A program made the position numbers and the translations under genes. A stretch of DNA of 22,399 bases from NCBI GenBank assembly GCA_964631125.1, contig CAZVYN010000069.1:1-22399 (forward strand), given 5' to 3'. Source of the stretch: CAZVYN01 sp964631125. Lineage in GTDB: Bacteria; Eisenbacteria; RBG-16-71-46; CAIMUX01. Every line of letters begins with the position of its first letter. Within the stretch, counting starts at the first letter, position 1. The notes below the pieces were generated by a model. It was not told the origin of the DNA and searched no databases. It saw nothing but the letters and a program-made list of their open reading frames with translations. Positions 1-6,592 of this stretch are shown here, piece by piece.

Positions 1-59
1 CTCCCGCTCCCTCTTCCTCCCCCTCCCCGATCCTCACGTCGCCCCGAGCGGCGACGCGA

Positions 60-830
60 GTGCTGACCATCGCCGGCCGCACGTTCCAGTCGCGTCTCAT
101 GGTCGGCACGGGCAAGTACAAGGACTTCGAGGAGACGATACGCGCGCTCGAAGAGAGCGGCGCGGAGATCATCACCGTCGCCATCCGCCGGGTGAACCTG
201 GATCGCTCGAAGGGCCCGTCGCTGCTCGACGCCATCGACGCGAAGCGCTACACGCTCCTCCCCAACACCGCCGGCTGTTTCACCGTGGAGGATGCGGTGC
301 TGACGGCGCAGTTGGCGCGTGAAGCGCTGGGCACGAACCTGGTGAAGCTCGAGGTTCTCGGCGATCCGCGAACGCTCTTCCCCGACAATCGCGGCACGCT
401 GCGCGCCGCGGAGATCCTGATCAAAGACGGCTTCGACGTTCTGCCCTACACGACCGACGACCCGATCGTCTGTCGGCAACTGGCGGAGTTGGGCTGCCCA
501 GCGGTCATGCCGCTCGCGGCGCCGATCGGCTCGGGTCTCGGCATTCGCAACCCGACCAATCTGCAGATCATCCTGGAGACCGTGAACGTTCCGATCATCG
601 TGGATGCCGGTGTGGGCACCGCTTCGGACGTCGCGGTGGCCATGGAGCTGGGCTGTGACGCGGTGCTGCTCAACACGGCGATCGCCGGCGCGGAGGACCC
701 GATCAAGATGGCGCGGGCGATGCGCCTGGCCTGCGAAGCGGGCCGGTTGGCCTACGAGGCGGGACGGATCCCGAGGAAGCTCTACGCGACTGCCTCGAGT
801 CCGCTCGACGGAGTCGTTCGGACCTCGTGA
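60..830 (+). CDS. thiG: Thiazole synthase ThiG
   Basis: ThiG builds the thiazole phosphate half of thiamine in the cytoplasm from 1-deoxy-D-xylulose 5-phosphate, dehydroglycine and ThiS-thiocarboxylate. The 256-residue length is normal for the family. The N-terminal LTIAGRTFQSRLMVGTGKY stretch, LVKLEVLGDPRTLFPD with Lys96 at the expected imine-forming position, MPLAAPIGSGLGI, and the phosphate-binding VDAGVGT and LLNTAIAGA loops are all present. The GTG start at 60 matches the usual ThiG N-terminus but has no clear Shine-Dalgarno. The frame stays open to the left edge, reading a Pro/Ser-rich stretch, so an upstream start or a fusion cannot be excluded. The stop overlaps the next gene's GTG by 4 bp, so the two are probably translationally coupled. 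Confidence 0.95.
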   Translation: MLTIAGRTFQSRLMVGTGKYKDFEETIRALEESGAEIITVAIRRVNLDRSKGPSLLDAIDAKRYTLLPNTAGCFTVEDAVLTAQLAREALGTNLVKLEVLGDPRTLFPDNRGTLRAAEILIKDGFDVLPYTTDDPIVCRQLAELGCPAVMPLAAPIGSGLGIRNPTNLQIILETVNVPIIVDAGVGTASDVAVAMELGCDAVLLNTAIAGAEDPIKMARAMRLACEAGRLAYEAGRIPRKLYATASSPLDGVVRTS

Positions 831-1465
831 CCCGCGCGATCGTTCCCTTCCGTCTGATGGTGATCAGCGACCGTCGACGAATGGGAGCGGATCCGGTCGC
901 GACGGCCGCCGCGGTGTTCGGGCAGACCACGTCGCCCTGCGCGTTCCAGTGGCGAGAGAAAGATCTGAGTCCGGCCGAGACGCGCCGCGCAGTCGCACGC
1001 CTGCAGCTTGCGCTTCCCGCGAACTGTCGACTCGTGCTCAACGCCGGGGCCGAAGCCGCACCGGAGATCGCGGCGGAGTTCGGGCTCGACCTGCATCTGC
1101 CGGAGGCGTCCGCGCTGGAGCCGATCCGTCGAGCCGGCGGGGCGCTCACCGGCCGTTCGACCCACTCGCTCGCCTCTGCGCGAGAGGCGGAGCGGCAGGG
1201 CGCGAACTACATCCTCTTCGGACCGGTCTTCGAGACCGAGTCGAAACAGCCCTTCGGCCCGGCGCAGGGCCTGACCCGCCTCGCCGAGGTAGCCGCCGCA
1301 GTTGCGATCCCGGTCTTCGCCATCGGAGGAGTCACCGCCGAGCGGGTCGCCTCCTGCCGGAAGGCCGGCGCGGCCGGCGTCGCGGTCGTGGGGGCGGTCT
1401 GGGCCGCGGTTGATGGCGCCGCCGCGATCGGCAGGTTGCTCCGGATCGATAGTCTAATAGACTGA
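827..1465 (+). CDS. tenI: ThiE/TenI family protein, probably TenI-type thiazole tautomerase (often annotated thiamine phosphate synthase)
   Basis: A 212-residue TIM barrel of the ThiE/TenI family, starting with a GTG that overlaps the thiG stop. ThiE joins HMP pyrophosphate to thiazole phosphate; TenI only isomerises the ThiG product. Visible motifs are FQWREKDL (40-47), TGRSTHSL (108-115), NYILFGPVFET (127-137) and VFAIGGVT (163-170). ThiE normally has an Asn-Asp pair and a later GQ-D Asp that bind magnesium. Here the equivalent places read LNAGA and HLPEAS, so both acidic residues appear to be missing. The GRSxHSL motif with His113 and the VFET segment resemble B. subtilis TenI as I recall it, and TenI commonly sits beside thiG. 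I therefore favour TenI, but ThiE activity is not excluded. A 13-bp palindrome overlaps the last codons. Confidence 0.75.
   Translation: MTRAIVPFRLMVISDRRRMGADPVATAAAVFGQTTSPCAFQWREKDLSPAETRRAVARLQLALPANCRLVLNAGAEAAPEIAAEFGLDLHLPEASALEPIRRAGGALTGRSTHSLASAREAERQGANYILFGPVFETESKQPFGPAQGLTRLAEVAAAVAIPVFAIGGVTAERVASCRKAGAAGVAVVGAVWAAVDGAAAIGRLLRIDSLID
1451..1463. repeat. 13-bp perfect palindrome at the tenI 3' end
   Basis: AGTCTA-A-TAGACT, 6-bp arms around one central base, overlapping the last codons of the thiazole gene. It marks the left edge of a locally AT-rich strip (about 1445-1555) that contrasts with the GC-rich surroundings. It is too short for a convincing terminator; it could be a protein-binding site. 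Confidence 0.4.
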
Positions 1466-1491
1466 CAATAAAGCGATTAGAAAAATTAGAT
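1462..1491 (+). promoter_or_regulatory. Candidate sigma70-like promoter for the ATPase gene
   Basis: CTGACA at 1462-1467 matches TTGACA at five of six positions. After 18 bases it is followed by TTAGAT (1486-1491), a weak -10 match, within an AT-rich strip. Transcription would begin near 1498, inside the inverted repeat at 1497-1525. The call rests on motif matching alone. Confidence 0.3.
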
Positions 1492-1496
1492 AGCTA

Positions 1497-1525
1497 GTTG
1501 CCAAATTGCCATGCATTTTGGCAAC
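1497..1525. promoter_or_regulatory. Inverted repeat with three TTGCCA half-sites, possible operator
   Basis: GTTGCCAAA (1497-1505) and TTTGGCAAC (1517-1525) form perfect 9-bp arms around an 11-base spacer. The spacer carries a further direct TTGCCA (1506-1511), so the element holds two direct half-sites and one inverted. It ends one base before the ATG at 1527. It could be a repressor operator over a start site or an RNA hairpin that masks ribosome binding. A TTG start at 1506 would lie inside it. Confidence 0.45.
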
Positions 1526-1526
1526 G

Positions 1527-2702
1527 ATGTTCCGCAGACGGTTAAATATCCAGAATACAGCGTCTTGCCTGGTGCTTGGCCCGCGGCAGACCGGCAAGAC
1601 CACCTTGCTCAGCGGACTCTTGCCGGAATCCTCGAGCTGGTCGGTCGACCTCCTCGACCCCAGCACCCACCTCCGCTACGCGAAAGATCCCTCCCGCTTC
1701 CGTGCGGAGGTCGAGGCCGCGGCGGATGGAGGGGTCACGGACTTCCTGATCGACGAGGTGCAGCGTCTGCCAGTCCTCCTCGATGTCGTCCAGGGAGTCC
1801 TGGACCGTCGACCGGTTCGGTTCCTCCTGACCGGCTCCAGCGCGCGCAAGTTGCGCCGAGGCGGCGCCAACCTCCTGGGAGGGCGGGCGCTCGTCCGCCA
1901 TCTGCATCCGCTCACTCGCGCGGAGCTCGGACCCGCGTTCGATCTCGACCGCGTTCTTCGGTTCGGAACTCTCCCCCCGATGATCGATCGACCCGATGAA
2001 TTGGCGCGACAGACCCTGCGCAGCTACGTCGAGTCGTACTTGCGAGAGGAGATCCAGACCGAGGCGCTCGTCCGCAATCTGGGTGGATTCGCGCGATTGC
2101 TGGACATCGCGGCCTCGCAGAGCGGCGACATCCTCAACGCCAGTTCGATCGGTCGAGACGCGAGTCTGGCGACTCGAACTGTCGCCGAATACTTCCAGAT
2201 CTTGGAAGACACCCTGATCGGCTTCCGGCTCGAAGCCTGGCGAAGGAGTCCACGCAGTCGACTGGTGGCGCACCCGAAGTTCTACCTCTTCGACACCGGC
2301 GTGACGAATGCCCTCGCCCAGCGATTGACCGCCCCGTTGGTGGGGTCGGCTCGAGGTCGCCTCTTCGAGCAGTGGCTCGTCCTCGAGTCCTGGCGGGAGA
2401 TCGACTACTCGCAAGCCGAGGTCACCCCTTACTACTGGCGGACCCGGCAGGGCGCCGAGGTCGACCTGGTCCTGGCGCAGGGCCAGGACCTTCGCCTGGC
2501 GGTCGAGATCAAGTCGAAGGCGGTGGTCTCCGGCGCCGATCTGAGCGGGCTCCGGTCGTTCCGAGAGCAGAATCCCGGCGTGCCGTGCCGGGTCGTCTCG
2601 ACCGCGCCCAACGCCTATCTTCTGGACGACATCCTCGTGCAGCCCTTCGGAGATTTCCTCGAAGAACTCCCGCAACTGCTCCGCCCGTTCGGAGGCAGCT
2701 AA
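1527..2702 (+). CDS. AAA ATPase with C-terminal DUF4143 (PD-(D/E)XK-like) domain
   Basis: A 391-residue cytoplasmic ATPase of the AAA_14/DUF4143 family, which is widespread but has no settled function. The Walker A motif GPRQTGKT is at 18-25. Walker B is LIDEVQ with Asp76 and Glu77, followed by FLLTGSSARKL (sensor-like). The C-terminal part has YLFDTGVTN and a nuclease-like pattern GAEVDLVL (Asp313) then AVEIKSK (Glu327, Lys329). I chose ATG 1527 over the TTG at 1506 because family members begin shortly before the first strand and the TTG lies inside an inverted repeat. No good Shine-Dalgarno precedes either. The AT-rich upstream strip and unrelated neighbours hint at horizontal acquisition. 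Confidence 0.85.
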   Translation: MFRRRLNIQNTASCLVLGPRQTGKTTLLSGLLPESSSWSVDLLDPSTHLRYAKDPSRFRAEVEAAADGGVTDFLIDEVQRLPVLLDVVQGVLDRRPVRFLLTGSSARKLRRGGANLLGGRALVRHLHPLTRAELGPAFDLDRVLRFGTLPPMIDRPDELARQTLRSYVESYLREEIQTEALVRNLGGFARLLDIAASQSGDILNASSIGRDASLATRTVAEYFQILEDTLIGFRLEAWRRSPRSRLVAHPKFYLFDTGVTNALAQRLTAPLVGSARGRLFEQWLVLESWREIDYSQAEVTPYYWRTRQGAEVDLVLAQGQDLRLAVEIKSKAVVSGADLSGLRSFREQNPGVPCRVVSTAPNAYLLDDILVQPFGDFLEELPQLLRPFGGS

Positions 2703-2737
2703 GCTCCGGGGACTGACCACCCGATCTAGAGGGAACA

Positions 2738-4201
2738 GTGAAGCCGTCATCGCCCGCCTTCCAGTACCGCCGGCCGTTCCAGGAGCTGATCTTCAGCAAC
2801 TGGATCCTCGTGCCGTTCGCGATGGTGCTGGGCGCCTTCGTGGCGATGCAGTTCTTCCAGCTCACGCCGCGCTACGTCAAGCTCCTGGTCGGCGTCGCGT
2901 TCCTCCTGGCGGTCGTCCGGCTGCCGATGCCCCGCGCCGTCACCCTCTTCTGCCTCATCTTCCCGGCGCCGACGTTCATCTTCTTGGCCGACACGAACGT
3001 GCTCTTCATCGGGCTGCTCTGCCTGATGTGGTTGATCCGACGGACGCGCCGCCAGGCGTCTCCCGCCGTCTCGACGACGATCGACTGGGCGCTCTGTATC
3101 TACCTCGGCGTGCACATCCTCTCGTTCATCAACGTCTCCAGCCCCGACGCCCTGGGCCGTGGAGGCGCCGTCATGCAGTTCATCGTCGCGGGCGTGGTCC
3201 TGTTCTGGCTCATCGTGAACGCGATCCGGACGGAGCGGGATCTCCAACTGCTCCTGCAGGCGCTCTGCTGGACTTCGGCTTTCGTCTACCTCACGGCCAT
3301 CGTCGAGTGGCTGGGACAGGGCGCGCAGCTCGTGCCCGAGTGGTTCTTGTTCCGCGGCGGCCACACCACGATCAAGGACGCGCGAATCGGGGGGATCTTC
3401 GGGTTCCACGGTCTCTTGGCCGATTGGAGCGCGATGATGTTCTTCCTCCACGTGACGATGGCGGCTCGCGCGCAGCGGCGCATCGCTCGCATCGCCTACA
3501 TCACGCTGGCCGCGGCCTCGTTGTTGATGATCGGCATCTCGGTCAACCGTGGCGGCGCGATCATCCTCATACTCGGCGGCGCGATGTACCTCTGGTACAT
3601 CCGGCGTCACTTGAATTGGCCGGTCATCGTCCTGTGGACCGTCGGGGTCGTCGGGATCGGAGGCTTGCTGGGCATCGCCAGCAGCGCCTTCACCGATCGA
3701 TTCCTGCTCCTGGGCCGAATCGCCGGAACACAGTTCCAACGCGGGATTCCGGACACACGCATCGAGGCGTGGATGCTGGTGACCCGGAAGATCCCGGAGC
3801 ACTGGTTCATCGGCCACGGACCGTACTACGACTTGGCGGGCGGACGGAATTTCGGCGTCCTGTGGCCCCACAGCGCGTATCTGTTCTATCTGTACTCGAC
3901 GGGAATCGTCGGCCTCGCAACCTTCCTCTGGATCGTGCTCAAGCTTTACGCGACGACGCGCCCGGGCAGCCACGTCAACTTCCGTCGAGTCCCCATCTCG
4001 CACGCCGCGCTCGCGATCGGCCACATCTGGATCGTGATGTTCGCCATTGCCCAGATCCGCGACGAGCATCAGCGAGGCAACGTGTACGTCTACGTCATGT
4101 GGATCACCTTCGGCGTCGCGATCGCGGCGCGGCAGATCCGACGCGACTCGGTCCGCCGGGCGCGCGCGGCGGCCGCCGTCGCGGCTTCCGCCGGCCCCTG
4201 A
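2738..4201 (+). CDS. O-antigen ligase/polymerase-like membrane protein (Wzy_C superfamily)
   Basis: A 487-residue inner-membrane protein with about ten hydrophobic spans. Wzy_C proteins join lipid-linked glycans, either polymerising repeats or attaching them to an acceptor on the outer face of the inner membrane. Supporting motifs are ISVNRGGAIILILGG (about residue 268 on), then the large periplasmic loop with RIEAWMLVTRKIPEHWFIGHGP and WPHSAYLFYLYSTGIVGL, which match the conserved Arg and His-containing segments of the family. GTG 2738 is preceded by AGAGGG with 4-base spacing. The tail is Arg/Ala-rich and probably cytoplasmic. Ligase cannot be told from polymerase by sequence, and no other glycan gene adjoins it; the sugar-transferase operon lies 9 kb away. 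Confidence 0.8.
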   Translation: MKPSSPAFQYRRPFQELIFSNWILVPFAMVLGAFVAMQFFQLTPRYVKLLVGVAFLLAVVRLPMPRAVTLFCLIFPAPTFIFLADTNVLFIGLLCLMWLIRRTRRQASPAVSTTIDWALCIYLGVHILSFINVSSPDALGRGGAVMQFIVAGVVLFWLIVNAIRTERDLQLLLQALCWTSAFVYLTAIVEWLGQGAQLVPEWFLFRGGHTTIKDARIGGIFGFHGLLADWSAMMFFLHVTMAARAQRRIARIAYITLAAASLLMIGISVNRGGAIILILGGAMYLWYIRRHLNWPVIVLWTVGVVGIGGLLGIASSAFTDRFLLLGRIAGTQFQRGIPDTRIEAWMLVTRKIPEHWFIGHGPYYDLAGGRNFGVLWPHSAYLFYLYSTGIVGLATFLWIVLKLYATTRPGSHVNFRRVPISHAALAIGHIWIVMFAIAQIRDEHQRGNVYVYVMWITFGVAIAARQIRRDSVRRARAAAAVAASAGP

Positions 4202-4289
4202 CCCCGAGGAAGAACCGGTCCATCGTTTCGCCGCGCTCCGCTATCCTCTCCGGGCCGGCCGATCGCTCCCCGCAACCGAGGATGGACAG

Positions 4290-6527
4290 ATGCTCACCTA
4301 CGCCAGAACGGTCTCTTCGCCTTCGATCTCTTGCGCGGCCGCGCTGCTCGGTTCGATCGCGATACTCGCGATCTCCACTCCGGCGCGCGCCGACGAGTTC
4401 TTCTGGGCGAGCCCCACTCCGCAGGGGAATGTCCTGCGGGCGCTCGTCTTCGAAGCGGATGGACAGACCGGCTATGCCGTGGGCGAGTTCGGCGCGGTCC
4501 TTCGCACCGAAGACGGCGGACAGAGTTGGCTGGATCTCACGCCGTCCAACGTGGTCTTGCCGCACTTCGGCGACGTCCGCGTTCTCTCCGGCGGCGACCT
4601 GATCGCCGTCGGACAGGCGCCGGGCATCTTCCGCAGCCAGGATCAGGGCGTCAGTTGGTCGGCGGTGAGCAATCCTTCGACGACCGAGTTGCTCTCCCTC
4701 GAAGGTTTCGGCGCCACGCTCTATGCCGCCGGCAAATCCGGCAAGATCCTCCGCTCGACGGACGAGGGGGCGAGCTGGACGTCGCTTCCATCGCTGGCCA
4801 CCCAGGAGATCGTCGACCAGCACTGGCGGAGCGCGACCGACGGCTATGTCGTCGGGCCGGGGCTGGTCCGACACACCACCAACGCCGGACAGACCTGGCA
4901 GACGCTGCCGGGCGCGAATGAGAACTTCTTCTTCCCGGGCGACATCCAGTTCCTCGATGAGCTGAACGGATGGGTCGCACTCGACTTCACGACGTTCCGC
5001 ACGACGAACGGCGGCGTGAGTTGGTTCCCCAAACACGACGGCCCGTTCGCCAACAGCCCGATCTATCAGGAAGAACTCGCCTTCCTCGACGCGAACACCC
5101 GCTGGATCGCGACCGAGTCCGAAGGCGCCACGATCTGGAAAACCACTGACGACGGCCACACTTGGACCCTGCAGTACGAAGCGCTCGCGGTGGTCGGGAT
5201 CTTCGATCTCGTGCGGCTGCCCGGCGGCGCGCTCGTCGCGGTCAGCACGGCGGGAGATCTACTCTGGAGCGGCGACGGCGGCGAGTCGTGGAGCAACGCT
5301 GCGGTCACACCGAATGGCGATCATCGCGTCTACACCTCCATGGAGAGCCTCCCGTCGGGCCGGACCTTCGCCGGCGGCTACAACGTCTGGAGCGTGAGCG
5401 AGGACTTCGGCCGCACTTGGACGAACCCGCCGGCCGCGCCGGCCATCAGCGGGATCAACGCGATCGAGTTCCGCGACGACCTCTTCGGCCTCGTGGGCGG
5501 GACGCCGACTCCCGGTCAGAGCAAGATCGCGCGCACCACCGACGGCGGGGTCTCCTGGGAGTTGAACTCGATCGCGCCGAGTTACATCGGATATGTCGTC
5601 TCGATCTCCGCGCCGACCGCGGAAACCGCCTTCGTCGCGATCCACGGCGGCCAGAACATCAACTGGGTCTACGGCAGCACCGACGCCGGCGTGACCTGGT
5701 CCTTGCGCAGCAATGGCCTCCCCACTCTCGACCGTTTCTTCGCGATCGATTTCATCGATGCGCAGACCGGCTATGTCGGGGGCGGCGGCTTCGGCTCGCC
5801 CCGCCTCTGGAAGACCACGAACGGCGGCGCCAACTGGGCGTTGATCAATCCACCGTTCGGGGACCTGCGCGACATGGACTGGTTCGACGCGAGCCGCGCG
5901 GTCGTCACCACGAGCAACGGCATCTTCCGAACCACCAACGGCGGCGCGAACTGGTCGCCGGCCGGAGTGAACGTGGTGGGTGATCTCGACTTCATCGACG
6001 ACCAACGCGGCTACGCCATCGACTACCAGTCGACCCTTTGGAGAACACTCGATGGCGGCGTCAGTTGGGAGGATGTCCCGCTGCCGATCTCGCACCCGAC
6101 AGCCGCCGTCGCCGCGACGCCGACCGGCGCCGTCGTCTGCGGCTCGATGAGCGTTCTCTTCGGCGTCGATCACCTGGTCGCGGCCGACATCCCCGAACAG
6201 CCCGAACAGGCAGTTGCTCGGGGCCTCGCGGTCAGCGCCTTCCCCAATCCATCGAGCGGGCCGTGGCGGGTGCGCTTCGCCTCCCGGCAGGCGGGGCAGG
6301 CCGAAGTCGCGCTGTTCGACGCGTCGGGTCGCCTCCTCTACTCGACCACGCAGGCGGTCGGCCTCGGCGTGGCGGAGATCGCTCTAGATCTCTCGAGCGC
6401 ACGCGGAACCGAGCCGTCGGCCTCGACGTTGGGCCCGGGAACGTCCGCCGCGCACAGTATCTTCTTCGCGCGTGTGCGCGCTCCCGACGGCCGGGTCGGA
6501 ACGGCGCGCGTGCTCTTGACTCGCTAA
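4290..6527 (+). CDS. Exported Asp-box (YCF48/sortilin-like) beta-propeller protein with FlgD-like C-terminal domain
   Basis: A 745-residue exported protein. A signal peptide (hydrophobic 15-29, likely cut after ARA at 34) is followed by 13 Asp-box motifs of the form T-x-D/N-x-G-x-x-W, with tryptophans at 80, 123, 163, 203, 245, 292, 334, 377, 423, 470, 516, 555 and 593. The 40-47-residue spacing fits one or two beta-propellers. Residues 648-745 (AFPNPSSG, LFDASGRLLYS, IFFARV, VLLTR) resemble the FlgD/type IX sorting domain, so it is probably surface-attached or released. The ATG at 4290 has GAGGA seven bases upstream; an in-frame extension to 4047 lies mostly inside the preceding gene and was rejected. 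No catalytic residues are recognised; ligand or protein binding is an inference. Confidence 0.85.
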   Translation: MLTYARTVSSPSISCAAALLGSIAILAISTPARADEFFWASPTPQGNVLRALVFEADGQTGYAVGEFGAVLRTEDGGQSWLDLTPSNVVLPHFGDVRVLSGGDLIAVGQAPGIFRSQDQGVSWSAVSNPSTTELLSLEGFGATLYAAGKSGKILRSTDEGASWTSLPSLATQEIVDQHWRSATDGYVVGPGLVRHTTNAGQTWQTLPGANENFFFPGDIQFLDELNGWVALDFTTFRTTNGGVSWFPKHDGPFANSPIYQEELAFLDANTRWIATESEGATIWKTTDDGHTWTLQYEALAVVGIFDLVRLPGGALVAVSTAGDLLWSGDGGESWSNAAVTPNGDHRVYTSMESLPSGRTFAGGYNVWSVSEDFGRTWTNPPAAPAISGINAIEFRDDLFGLVGGTPTPGQSKIARTTDGGVSWELNSIAPSYIGYVVSISAPTAETAFVAIHGGQNINWVYGSTDAGVTWSLRSNGLPTLDRFFAIDFIDAQTGYVGGGGFGSPRLWKTTNGGANWALINPPFGDLRDMDWFDASRAVVTTSNGIFRTTNGGANWSPAGVNVVGDLDFIDDQRGYAIDYQSTLWRTLDGGVSWEDVPLPISHPTAAVAATPTGAVVCGSMSVLFGVDHLVAADIPEQPEQAVARGLAVSAFPNPSSGPWRVRFASRQAGQAEVALFDASGRLLYSTTQAVGLGVAEIALDLSSARGTEPSASTLGPGTSAAHSIFFARVRAPDGRVGTARVLLTR

Positions 6528-6550
6528 CGCAACTTCGTGGTGAAGCACCG

Positions 6551-6578
6551 CCGCGGCGCCCGCGCAGGCGCGCCGCGG
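6551..6578 (+). terminator. GC hairpin between two genes, terminator-like without T-tract
   Basis: CCGCGGCGC (6551-6559) pairs perfectly with GCGCCGCGG (6570-6578) around a 10-base loop. It ends two bases before the AAGGAGGA ribosome-binding site of the next gene. No T-run follows, so it could be a weak terminator for the propeller gene or a leader hairpin affecting translation of the GpgS-like gene. Confidence 0.5.
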
Positions 6579-6592
6579 CCAAGGAGGATCCC

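Noticed and set aside
1..59. 3' end of a thiS gene
   Set aside because: None of the plus frames shows the Gly-Gly C-terminus of ThiS before a stop; the only frame that stops nearby (66) ends in Arg-Arg-Glu-Cys.
1445..1560. Insertion-sequence end or attachment site
   Set aside because: There is an AT-rich strip with inverted repeats, but no transposase or integrase, no matching terminal repeat after the ATPase gene and no target-site duplication.
2747..4069. A 440-codon minus-strand open frame opposite the O-antigen ligase-like gene
   Set aside because: The plus strand has regular membrane spans and Wzy_C motifs; the antisense product is a charge-rich artefact.
4047..4289. N-terminal extension of the Asp-box protein
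   Set aside because: It mostly overlaps the preceding membrane-protein gene and would hide a good signal peptide. ATG 4290 has a well-placed ribosome-binding site.
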